6,125 nt of DNA from an uncultured Pseudoflavonifractor sp. (GCA_947575475.1 CANPNN010000081.1:1-6125); one strand, 5' to 3'. Numbered from the stretch's first letter, positions 1-6,124 are shown. The notes: a model not told the origin generated them from the sequence alone. Numbers and translations: made by a program.

Positions 1-1
1 G

Positions 2-340
2 CCCATCCATGACGAGAGCGGCGTGCGTATGGGCCGCAAGCAGGATTCCGCATTTCCGACTTCCGCACCGATGCTTTCCATCATATGTACGCCGCCGCCG
101 AATATACCGTGGACATCGCCCTCTGGGTGGGAGGCAACATCCGGACCGCAGCGGACGCGGGGGAGATCATCTGTCGGACCCTCTGCCCCTGGAATAACGT
201 TGTATGTCCGGTGCGGGGCACCGGCCGGCAGATCCTGGACGGCTCCGGCCTGACGCAGGGCGGCGAGACTGGAGACATGATGCCGGACAAGGACCTGTCC
301 TGGGCGGAATTTGCCCGTATCCCGGCGGGCTTATGGCAGA
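2..340 (+). pseudogene. 3' remains of an unrecognised gene, apparently frameshifted
   Basis: Two frames share a coding-like signal. From position 2 to about 48 the frame starting at base 2 uses mostly G/C-ending codons and reads IHDESGVRMGRKQDS. From about 60 to 340 the frame starting at base 1 takes over, with typical codons (it begins around DFRTDAFHHMYAAAEYTVDI and later contains CPWNNVVCPVRGTG and GETGDMMPDKDLSWAEF). The first frame stops at 251-253 after a Pro/Ser/Arg-rich stretch of poor codon use. The second is closed upstream by TGA at 10-12. The switch falls in a stretch with TTCCG at 46-50, 54-58 and 61-65, where slippage or a base-call error is easy. The second frame has no stop before the hairpin at 342-370 and runs to TAA 484-486 through AT-rich promoter DNA, which does not look coding. 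It has two Cys-x-Trp/Val-type patches but no motif I can assign to a family. It could be a real pseudogene, or an intact gene with an assembly error. Confidence 0.4.
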
Positions 341-341
341 G

Positions 342-378
342 CGGCCCCCAAAAGAATTCTTCGGGGGCCGGCCCTTTT
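342..378 (+). terminator. Probable Rho-independent terminator of the upstream gene
   Basis: CGGCCCCC (342-349) pairs perfectly with GGGGGCCG (363-370). The 13-nt interior contains a second self-complementary element, AAGAATTCTT. The stem is followed by GCCC and only four T residues (375-378), so the U-tract is short and displaced. It separates GC-rich coding-like sequence on the left from AT-rich promoter DNA on the right, which fits a terminator. It lies inside the open frame that continues to 486, so that frame is unlikely to be translated to its end. Confidence 0.55.
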
Positions 379-427
379 GATTGTGGGGAAAGTGCACAAA
401 TATGCGCCTTTTATTTTGGATTTCCTA

Positions 428-456
428 TTGTATTTTTGCCATTGATTTGTTACAAT
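428..456 (+). promoter_or_regulatory. Extended -10 promoter for the 5'-nucleotidase gene
   Basis: A -10 box TACAAT (451-456, five of six matches to consensus) is preceded by TG one base upstream (448-449), giving a full extended -10 element. Exactly 17 bp upstream is a weak -35, TTGTAT (428-433). Transcription would start near 462-464, leaving a leader of about 50 nt. The surrounding 380-513 stretch is markedly AT-richer than the coding DNA. TTGCCA at 436-441 is a better -35 hexamer but sits only 9 bp from the -10. Confidence 0.6.
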
Positions 457-466
457 TATCTCTACC

Positions 467-484
467 AGGAAACCGAGGTTTCCT
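467..484. promoter_or_regulatory. 18-bp perfect dyad, operator candidate
   Basis: AGGAAACC (467-474) and GGTTTCCT (477-484) are perfect inverted repeats separated by GA. The dyad begins a few bases after the predicted transcription start and ends about 20 nt before the ribosome binding site, the usual place for a repressor operator. As RNA the 2-nt loop is too tight, so at least one pair would open. That makes a protein-binding site more likely than a terminator, and no T-run follows. I cannot match it to a known regulator's consensus. Confidence 0.5.
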
Positions 485-502
485 AAAATACTTGGAAGGA
501 AT

Positions 503-509
503 AGGTGAT
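503..509 (+). promoter_or_regulatory. Ribosome binding site that fixes the start at ATG 514
   Basis: AGGTGAT matches the anti-Shine-Dalgarno complement (AAGGAGGTGAT). AGGTG ends 6 nt before ATG 514. The in-frame GTG at 505 lies inside this element, so it is not a credible start. A second purine patch, AAGGA (496-500), lies just upstream. Confidence 0.7.
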
Positions 510-513
510 ATCC

Positions 514-2466
514 ATGAAAATGAGCAAAAAGCTCCTGTCCCTGCTCCTGTCCCTTGCCATGACGGCCACTCTGGCCGCTCCCGCCATGGCTGCGGACCTG
601 CCTGCAGGCTGGACCCCCGCGGACGGGGCCCGTGTGGCTTCTGATCCTAACGCCATCACCATCCTGCACACCAACGACACCCACACCTACATCGACAACA
701 AGAACGACGCAGACCAGCCCACCCTGCGCTACTCCACCGTAGCCGGCTACAAGACAACCCTGCAGAACGTATTGCTGGTGGATGCCGGCGACCATGTCCA
801 GGGCACCGTCTACGGAGCCGAGGACAAGGGCCACACCATCATCGACCTGATGGGCGCCGCCGGGTATGATATCGCCACCCTGGGCAACCATGAGTTCGAC
901 TACACCATGGACGGCACCAAGAACGTGGTGGAGTGGGCCAAGTTCCCCTACGTGTCCTGCAACTTCTTCTACAAGGGCGAGCCTGTGCTGGAGCCCTATA
1001 AGGTATTTGAGGTGGCCGGCAAGAAGGTGGCTTTCGTGGGGATCACCACCCCCGAGTCCATCACCAAGTCCACCCCCAAGTATTTTATGGACGAGAGCGG
1101 CAACTATGTCTATTCCATCGCCGGCGGTGATGACGGCGCCGCCCTCTACGCCGCCGTTCAGACCGCCATCGACGCCGCCGCCAAGGAGGCCGACTACGTC
1201 ATCGCCTTGGGCCACCTGGGCGTGGACGACGCCTCCAAGCCCTGGCGCAGCGAGGACGTGATCGCCAACACCACCGGACTCACCGCCTTCATTGACGGCC
1301 ACTCCCACAGCGAGATCGAGGGCAAGACCGTCACCGACAAGGCCGGCAAGGCCGTGACCCTGGCCCAGACCGGCACCGCCCTGAATAACCTGGGTCAGCT
1401 CACCATCGCCGCTGACGGCACCGTTACCTCCCGGCTCCTCACCTTTGAGGACCTGGCGGCCGTGACCCCTGACGCCAACGTGGCCAAGATGGAGAGCGAG
1501 TTCATCACCAAGGTGGACGAGGCCCTGGAGAAGCCCGTGGGCGCCAGCGCCGTGACCCTGAATATCAAGGGCGCCGACGGCAACCGCTCCGTCCGTAAGG
1601 AGGAGACCAACATCGGCAACTTCTGCTGCGATGCCTTTATGTATGCCGCGGAGAAGGCCGGCTTTGAGCCTGACCTGGCCTTTAACCAGGGCGGCGGCAT
1701 CCGGGCCACTCTGGCCGCCGGGTCCATCAGCACCAAGGACATCAAGCTCTGCTATCCGTGGGGCGGCGACGTGGCCATCAAGGATATCACCGGCCAGGAG
1801 CTGCTGGACGCCCTGGAGTGGAGCTACCGCACCGCCAATGTGGAGAACACCAACGAGGTGGGCGGCTATCTGCAGCTTTCCCATGTCCGTGTCACCGTGA
1901 ACCTGGGTATCCCCTCCACCGTGCAGCAGGATGAGAACGGTGTGTGGTCCGGCGCTCCCACCGGGGCCTACCGGGTCCAGAAGGTGGAGGTCCAGAACAA
2001 GGCCGGCCAGTGGGAGCCTCTGGACCTGAACAAGACCTACAAGGCCGTCAGCGGTCCCTACCTGCTGGAGGAGATGGGCGACGGCTACAATATGTTCAAG
2101 ACCGGCGACGCCTGCAAATTCGTGGCCAACGACTACGTGACCCTGGTGGACTACATCCAGTCCTTCCCCGTGGATCCCGCCACCGGCCTTCACACCGTGC
2201 CCGCCGGCGCCGGCTATGACGAGTTCGCCCACACCGGACGCATCAACTACGTCAACGAGCCCGTCGGCCAGCCCACTGTGACCGAGCCCACGCAGCCCGC
2301 CACTGCCAACACCCACGTGGTGGTGAAGGGAGATAACCTGTCCAAGCTGGCTCAGAAGTACCTGGGCAGCGCCAACAAGTGGAGGGTCATCTACGAGGCC
2401 AACAAGGGCACCATTAAGGATCCCAACCTGATCTACATTGGCCAGACCCTGACCATCCCCCAGTGA
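514..2466 (+). CDS. Secreted 5'-nucleotidase/metallophosphoesterase with C-terminal LysM domain
   Basis: The 650-residue protein should hydrolyse nucleotides (possibly also 2',3'-cyclic nucleotides or UDP-sugars) outside the membrane, giving nucleoside and phosphate. Residues 1-26 are a signal peptide: a Lys-rich start, an LLSLLLSL core, and a cleavage site after AMA. Residues 47-305 are the calcineurin-like domain, with HTNDTH (D55, H57), VDAGD (D93), GNHEFD (N125, with H126 and D129 as the catalytic pair), GH (H234) and DGHSH (H263, H265); the dimetal set is complete. Residues about 336-575 are the 5'-nucleotidase C-terminal substrate domain, with NQGGGIR (391-397) and GDGYNMF (522-528). 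A Thr/Pro linker (581-599) leads to one LysM (600-649, VVKGDNLSKLAQKYLG to GQTLTIP). No LPXTG motif, lipobox or SLH repeat is present, so retention on the wall probably depends on LysM. The gene is monocistronic: its own promoter lies upstream and a terminator 80 nt after the stop. Family membership is secure; the exact substrate is not (UshA-, YfkN- or CD73-like). Confidence 0.93.
   Translation: MKMSKKLLSLLLSLAMTATLAAPAMAADLPAGWTPADGARVASDPNAITILHTNDTHTYIDNKNDADQPTLRYSTVAGYKTTLQNVLLVDAGDHVQGTVYGAEDKGHTIIDLMGAAGYDIATLGNHEFDYTMDGTKNVVEWAKFPYVSCNFFYKGEPVLEPYKVFEVAGKKVAFVGITTPESITKSTPKYFMDESGNYVYSIAGGDDGAALYAAVQTAIDAAAKEADYVIALGHLGVDDASKPWRSEDVIANTTGLTAFIDGHSHSEIEGKTVTDKAGKAVTLAQTGTALNNLGQLTIAADGTVTSRLLTFEDLAAVTPDANVAKMESEFITKVDEALEKPVGASAVTLNIKGADGNRSVRKEETNIGNFCCDAFMYAAEKAGFEPDLAFNQGGGIRATLAAGSISTKDIKLCYPWGGDVAIKDITGQELLDALEWSYRTANVENTNEVGGYLQLSHVRVTVNLGIPSTVQQDENGVWSGAPTGAYRVQKVEVQNKAGQWEPLDLNKTYKAVSGPYLLEEMGDGYNMFKTGDACKFVANDYVTLVDYIQSFPVDPATGLHTVPAGAGYDEFAHTGRINYVNEPVGQPTVTEPTQPATANTHVVVKGDNLSKLAQKYLGSANKWRVIYEANKGTIKDPNLIYIGQTLTIPQ
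531..554 (+). repeat. Perfect 12-bp tandem duplication in the signal peptide
   Basis: GCTCCTGTCCCT occurs twice back to back (531-542 and 543-554). It is in frame and encodes the repeated LLSL that makes up most of the hydrophobic core of the signal peptide. Gain or loss of a unit would change h-region length by four residues without breaking the frame. Confidence 0.85.
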
Positions 2467-2473
2467 TCCCAGT

Positions 2474-2494
2474 TCTCCCTCTGACAGAGGGAGA
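2474..2494. repeat. REP-like perfect hairpin after the nucleotidase gene
   Basis: TCTCCCTCT (2474-2482) and AGAGGGAGA (2486-2494) form a 9-bp perfect stem with a GAC loop, starting 8 nt after the stop codon. No T-run follows, so it is not a terminator by itself. A further palindrome, TCCGATCGGA, lies at 2524-2533, before the true terminator. The CTCCCTCT/AGAGGGAG pattern resembles short palindromic repeats scattered between genes in Oscillospiraceae genomes (recalled, not verified here). It may protect the 3' end of the mRNA. Confidence 0.5.
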
Positions 2495-2546
2495 GGCGCG
2501 AAAAGGGACGGTCGGCACATCCTTCCGATCGGATAATAGACACTTC

Positions 2547-2580
2547 AAAAGGCCCGGGAGAATATCTCCGGGGCCTTTTT
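2547..2580 (+). terminator. Strong Rho-independent terminator of the nucleotidase gene
   Basis: AAAAGGCCC (2547-2555) pairs with GGGCCTTTT (2571-2579). After one G-G mismatch the stem continues with GGAGA/TCTCC around an ATA loop, giving 14 pairs in all. The 3' side ends in TTTTT (2576-2580). The A-run on the 5' side means it could also stop transcription from the right. Confidence 0.9.
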
Positions 2581-2609
2581 CTCTGCTGGCGGGGCGAGTC
2601 CCTTCCATA

Positions 2610-2638
2610 TTGCTTTTGCCCTGTGGATGTGATACAAT
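2610..2638 (+). promoter_or_regulatory. Extended -10 promoter for the LtaS-like gene
   Basis: TACAAT (2633-2638) is preceded by TG one base upstream (2630-2631), again a full extended -10. A weak -35, TTGCTT (2610-2615), sits at 17-bp spacing. The architecture and -10 hexamer are the same as in the promoter at 428-456. Transcription would begin near 2644-2646, giving a leader of about 134 nt. Confidence 0.6.
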
Positions 2639-2702
2639 AAGTCGAAATTTGCGCTCCGGGGAAGGTTTGTCGGGCAAATCGGCGGTATAACATCATATCG
2701 GA

Positions 2703-2741
2703 GCACGCCGCAGGGTCTTTCCATAAGACCCTGCGGTGCGC
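2703..2741 (+). promoter_or_regulatory. Large GC-rich hairpin in the 5' leader of the LtaS-like gene
   Basis: CCGCAGGGTCTT (2708-2719) pairs perfectly with AAGACCCTGCGG (2725-2736) around a TCCAT loop. The stem extends outward through a G-T wobble and C-G, and after one A-C mismatch through two more pairs (2703-2704 with 2740-2741). It lies between the predicted transcription start (about 2645) and the start codon (2779). No T-run follows on either strand, so it is not an ordinary intrinsic terminator. A weaker pairing, ATTTGC (2647-2652) with GCAAAT (2674-2679), lies upstream. It matches no riboswitch class I recognise. It could be a protein-binding leader, an mRNA stabiliser, or a dispersed palindromic repeat. 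Confidence 0.55.
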
Positions 2742-2778
2742 TGTGTCATGCGGATGAGGGGAAAGGACCAGTGAAGGG

Positions 2779-4806
2779 ATGAGGCGGAAAAAAAGAAAAA
2801 AAGCACCCAAACGCTCTCTCCCGCAGGAGAAGAGAGGGCTGGGACAGGTGCTGGGCGAGTACCTGTCCAGCGTGGCCCAGGGCGTGGGGGAGATGGGGAA
2901 GAGTCTGGCCTGGTGGGCCGGATATCTCTCCCCGGTCAAATTCTGGCGGCGGGCCCGGCTTCGGCGTAAGCTGGGGGGGCTTTTGCTGCTGTTTTCGCCG
3001 CTGATCCTGACCTTCTGCTGTCAGCTTATCACCCTTCGCTCCCTGGAAAAGACGGTTTTCTGGTTTGGGGAGCACCTGTCTGCCGCCCTTCTCACCACGC
3101 TGCTGCTGTTTTTGGCGGAGCTGGCGCTGCTGCTGGCCACGGGGCGGCCCTTCTGGGCGGTGCTGATCCCCGCTTTGCCCATGACCCTTTTATCGGTGGT
3201 CAGCACCCTGAAGGAGCTGGTCAACGGGGTGCCCCTCCTCATCAGTGATTTTTCCATGGCGACCCAGGCGGGCTCCATCGCCGGTTTCCTCCGACCGGGG
3301 ATGAGCTGGGGAAAGGGGACCCTGCCGGCCGTCGGCCTGCTGCTGGTTCTGCTGGCGGCATTGGCGCTGATCTACCGGGGAGCCGCCCTGGCTCCCGGGC
3401 GGTACCGGGCCTTCGGCTGTGAAATGATGGTGGTGTGTTTGGCCCTGGCTCTTTTCACCACCCCGCTGCAGAGCTTTGCCGCCGGGGAGGAGGGGGAGAC
3501 CCAGGCGGGGCGGAACCAGCGGCTGGGCTTTCTTCTGGGGCTATACAGCGCCGGGGTGGACAGCGTGATGTCGGAACCCGGGGATTACACCGAGGATAAT
3601 CTGAACCGCATCCTTCTGGAACTGGAGGGGGCGGCGGAGCCTGTCCCCGCGCCGGAGGTCCGGCCCAATGTGGTGTTGGTGATGAGCGAAAGCTTTTTTG
3701 ATGTGACGAGGCTGCCCAACCTTACCTTCTCCCGCGACCCCATTCTGAATTTCCACGCCCTCAGCAAGGGCAATCCCTCGGGAACGTTTCTTTCCAACAC
3801 CTACGGCGGGGGAACGGGGAACGTGGAGATGGAGGTCCTGACGGGGATCCCCTCTGCCTTTCTGGGAGCGGGAGAGAGTCATACGACCCTCTCCGATCCC
3901 TCGGTCTATGAGCGGCTTCCCTCTGTGGTGAAGGCCTTTGCCGAGCAGGGGTACGGCACGGTGATGGTCCATACATATGATGACAGCCTCTACAACCGGA
4001 GCGTCAACCTGCCTGCCATCGGCTTTCAGCAGACCGTTTATCAGAAGGATTTCCCCCCCAATTCTCACCAGGCGGGGGGGTTCCTCTCCGACCACAGCCT
4101 GACCCTGGAATTGATCCGCCGCTTTGAGGAGAAGGGGGACAAACCCATTTTCCTCTACGGCCTCTCCATGGAGAACCACCCGCCCTACCACGGGGGAAAG
4201 TACTGGGGGGACACCTCCCGGCTGGGAATGGAGAGCGGCGTGTTGGGGGAGTCTGATATGGAGGTCATGGACTCTCTGGCCTACGGGCTGCGGGATGCGG
4301 ATGTGGCGCTGGGGGAGCTGCTGGATTATTTCTCCCAGCAGTCTGAGCCGGTCATTGTGGTCTTTTTCGGCGATCATCTGCCGGGGCTTTATGTGACGGA
4401 GGAGGAGAACCTCTATACCGCCCTGGGCTACTGCACCAGCAGCAAAACCCAGGATTGGGGGTCGGAGGAGATGAAGCGGATGCACTCCACCTCTTTCCTG
4501 GTCTGGAACAACTACGGAGCCCAACTGGATGTGCCAGACGCCATATCCTGCACCAGCCTGGGGGCCAAGCTGCTGGGCTGGGCGGGGGTGGAGCGGCCCC
4601 TCTATTTCCAGTGGGTGGACCGGGCCTCGGAGGAGGTCGTTCTCTACCGGCCCAGGCTTTTTGTGGCGGGAGATGGGACCGCCCACGAAAAGCCGACCCC
4701 GGAGGCGGAGGAGACGGTGTCCACCTGGCGGAACCTGGTCTATGATGTGCTCTATGGACGAGGGTATGTGGCCGATAAGATCACAACGGTAAACCATGAA
4801 AAGTGA
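2779..4806 (+). CDS. LtaS-like membrane-anchored sulfatase-fold transferase (probable polyglycerol-phosphate synthase)
   Basis: This 675-residue protein belongs to the lipoteichoic acid synthase/phosphoglycerol transferase class, which moves glycerol-phosphate from phosphatidylglycerol onto a growing polymer outside the membrane. About five membrane segments lie near 65-86, 100-121, 125-144, 181-199 and 212-230. The family-typical KELVNGVPLLISDF (145-158) follows the third, and GFLLGLYS comes at 250-257. The catalytic domain (about 296-600) keeps the expected site: SES (E304), nucleophile T346 in GGGTGNVE, ENHPPY (H467), and GDH (D532, H533), matching the Glu, Thr, His and Asp-His residues of LtaS. 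Odd points are a basic cytoplasmic N-terminus of about 62 residues (starting MRRKKRKK) and several 7-base homopolymers. ATG 2779 is the first in-frame start after the stop at 2755-2757; the ribosome site is modest (AAAGGA, 2762-2767, with GAAGGG directly against the ATG). No glycolipid-anchor gene is adjacent. The acceptor could instead be another envelope polymer, or the headgroup phosphoethanolamine. Confidence 0.88.
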   Translation: MRRKKRKKAPKRSLPQEKRGLGQVLGEYLSSVAQGVGEMGKSLAWWAGYLSPVKFWRRARLRRKLGGLLLLFSPLILTFCCQLITLRSLEKTVFWFGEHLSAALLTTLLLFLAELALLLATGRPFWAVLIPALPMTLLSVVSTLKELVNGVPLLISDFSMATQAGSIAGFLRPGMSWGKGTLPAVGLLLVLLAALALIYRGAALAPGRYRAFGCEMMVVCLALALFTTPLQSFAAGEEGETQAGRNQRLGFLLGLYSAGVDSVMSEPGDYTEDNLNRILLELEGAAEPVPAPEVRPNVVLVMSESFFDVTRLPNLTFSRDPILNFHALSKGNPSGTFLSNTYGGGTGNVEMEVLTGIPSAFLGAGESHTTLSDPSVYERLPSVVKAFAEQGYGTVMVHTYDDSLYNRSVNLPAIGFQQTVYQKDFPPNSHQAGGFLSDHSLTLELIRRFEEKGDKPIFLYGLSMENHPPYHGGKYWGDTSRLGMESGVLGESDMEVMDSLAYGLRDADVALGELLDYFSQQSEPVIVVFFGDHLPGLYVTEEENLYTALGYCTSSKTQDWGSEEMKRMHSTSFLVWNNYGAQLDVPDAISCTSLGAKLLGWAGVERPLYFQWVDRASEEVVLYRPRLFVAGDGTAHEKPTPEAEETVSTWRNLVYDVLYGRGYVADKITTVNHEK

Positions 4807-4852
4807 AAAAGCCGGACAGCGCTTCCCTTAGAGACAGCGCTGTCCGGCTTTT
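4807..4852. terminator. Bidirectional terminator between convergent genes
   Basis: GCCGGACAGCGC (4811-4822) pairs perfectly with GCGCTGTCCGGC (4837-4848). It is flanked by A-residues (4807-4810) that pair with TTTT (4849-4852), giving 16 pairs and a 14-nt loop. T-rich sequence continues to 4858. The stem starts directly after the TGA of the LtaS-like gene. On the minus strand the A-run becomes its U-tract, so it should also terminate proA, whose stop is 22 nt away. The 3' arm lies within a shorter palindrome, GACAGCGCTGTC (4833-4844), which could form an alternative small hairpin. Confidence 0.93.
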
Positions 4853-4873
4853 ACTTTTAACCGCACGTTTCCT

Positions 4874-6124
4874 TTATTCCCGTACCTGTCCGCTTCCGTA
4901 CACCACATACTTGGTGGAGGTCAGCTCCTCCAGCCCCATGGGTCCCCGGGCGTGGAGCTTTTGGGTGGAGATGCCGATCTCGGCCCCCAGACCGAACTCA
5001 AAGCCGTCGGTAAAGCGGGTGGAGGCGTTGACGTACACCGCCGCCGCATCCACCCCATCGCAGAACTGCTGGGCGGCGGTGTAGCTTTCGGTGATAATGG
5101 ACTCAGAGTGGCCGGTGCCGTGGGCGGCGATGAAGTCCATGGCCTCCTCTATGCCGGAGACCACCTTGACGGCCAGCTGGTAGTCTCCGTATTCGCTGTC
5201 CCAGTCCGACCCTGTGGCGGGGAGGACGAAGTCCCCCAGGATATGCCGGGTCTCGGGGTCGCCGTGGAGCGTTACACTTTTCTTCCCCAGCAGCTCCCAG
5301 GCCATGGGCAGGAAGGACTCCGCCACTGCCCGGTCCACCAGCACACACTCGGCGGCGTTGCACACTGAGGGGCGGGAGCATTTGGCGTTGTAGAGGATAC
5401 GGGCGGCCATGGGGAGGTTGGCCTCCCGGTGGACATAGATGTGGCAGACCCCCTCCCCGGTGCGGATCACGGGGACGTGGGCGTTTGCCGCCACCGAGCG
5501 GATGAGCCCCGCGCCTCCCCGGGGGATGAGCACATCCAGATATTCGGTGAGGTCCATCATCTCCTGGGCAGTCTCCCGGCTGGTGTCTTCCACCAGGGCC
5601 ACGCAGTCCCGGGGCAGGCCCACCGACTCCAGGGCGTCCCGGAGGATGGCCATGACCGCCCTGTTGGACTGGAAGGCCTCCTTGCCGCCCCGGAGGATGC
5701 AGGCGTTGCCCGATTTCAGGCACAGGGCGGCGGCGTCCACCGTCACGTTGGGCCGGGCCTCGTAGATGATGCCGATGACCCCCAGGGGGACCCGCCGCTG
5801 TTCCAGCTTCAGGCCGTTGGGCCGGAGGGTGGTCTTCACCACCTGGCCGATGGGGTCGGGGAGGGCGTGGACCTGCCGCACCCCCTCGGCGATGGCGGCG
5901 ATCCGCTTCTCGTCCAGGGCCAGCCGGTCCAGGAGGGATTCCCGCATCCCGGCGACCTTGGCGGCCTGAAGGTCGGCGGCGTTGGCGGAGAGCCACTCCC
6001 CCTGGCGGGCGAGGAGGGCGTCGGCCATGGCGAGGAGGGCGGCGTTTTTCTGTTTTTCGCCAGTGACGGCCAGCTTCCTGGCGGCATTTTTGGCCGCCAG
6101 GCCTTGGGTCTCCAGAATGGTCAT
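4874..6124 (-). CDS. proA: Glutamate-5-semialdehyde dehydrogenase (gamma-glutamyl phosphate reductase)
   Basis: ProA catalyses the second step of proline biosynthesis: NADPH-dependent reduction of gamma-glutamyl phosphate to glutamate-5-semialdehyde in the cytoplasm. At 416 residues it has the usual full length. The N-terminal dinucleotide-binding part includes RRVPLGVIGIIYEARPNVT (110-128) and KSGNACILRGGKEA (137-150). The catalytic Cys is C255 in RPSVCNAAE. The family signature around AAHGTGHSESI (333-343) is intact, and the C-terminus has FGLGAEIGISTQKLHARGPMG (377-397, split around E382). Where many ProA proteins have NAKTQRPS or NGKVQRPS, this one has NAKCSRPS, placing an extra Cys (C249) six residues before the nucleophile. 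The start codon lies at 6124-6122, one base from the window edge, so promoter, ribosome site and any proB partner are outside. It converges with the LtaS-like gene and shares its terminator. Confidence 0.97.
   Translation of the reverse strand: MTILETQGLAAKNAARKLAVTGEKQKNAALLAMADALLARQGEWLSANAADLQAAKVAGMRESLLDRLALDEKRIAAIAEGVRQVHALPDPIGQVVKTTLRPNGLKLEQRRVPLGVIGIIYEARPNVTVDAAALCLKSGNACILRGGKEAFQSNRAVMAILRDALESVGLPRDCVALVEDTSRETAQEMMDLTEYLDVLIPRGGAGLIRSVAANAHVPVIRTGEGVCHIYVHREANLPMAARILYNAKCSRPSVCNAAECVLVDRAVAESFLPMAWELLGKKSVTLHGDPETRHILGDFVLPATGSDWDSEYGDYQLAVKVVSGIEEAMDFIAAHGTGHSESIITESYTAAQQFCDGVDAAAVYVNASTRFTDGFEFGLGAEIGISTQKLHARGPMGLEELTSTKYVVYGSGQVRE

Noticed and set aside
23..253. A 76-codon frame in the left-edge region
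   Set aside because: After about position 60 this frame has many Pro, Ser and Arg codons and unusual codon choice, while the base-1 frame looks coding there.
505..513. GTG 505 as start of the nucleotidase
   Set aside because: This GTG is part of the AGGTGAT ribosome binding site for ATG 514, and starting at 514 gives a normal signal peptide (MKMSKKLL).
331..2520. A 729-codon open frame antisense to the nucleotidase gene
   Set aside because: It is exactly in codon register with the sense gene, so its stops would need sense TTA, CTA or TCA codons, which this GC-rich gene avoids. Its product is Gly/Val/His/Leu-rich with no motif, and it runs through the promoter and operator region at the left end.
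2463..2690. A 75-codon frame in the intergenic gap after the nucleotidase
   Set aside because: It runs through the REP-like hairpin, the terminator and the next promoter, and has no ribosome site.
2748..2774. An 8-codon upstream ORF just before the LtaS-like gene
   Set aside because: It has no Shine-Dalgarno sequence, and the strong hairpin directly precedes it; too short to support without conservation.
3541..4797. A 418-codon open frame antisense to the LtaS-like gene
   Set aside because: It has the same codon-register cause; the sense strand has a complete active site and a normal codon pattern.
4803..5084. A 93-codon plus-strand frame starting at the end of the LtaS-like gene
   Set aside because: It reads through the convergent terminator and antisense to the proA C-terminus, with no coding signal.
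4952..5368. A 138-codon plus-strand frame inside proA
   Set aside because: It is also in register with proA codons and has no family resemblance, while proA is intact over this stretch.
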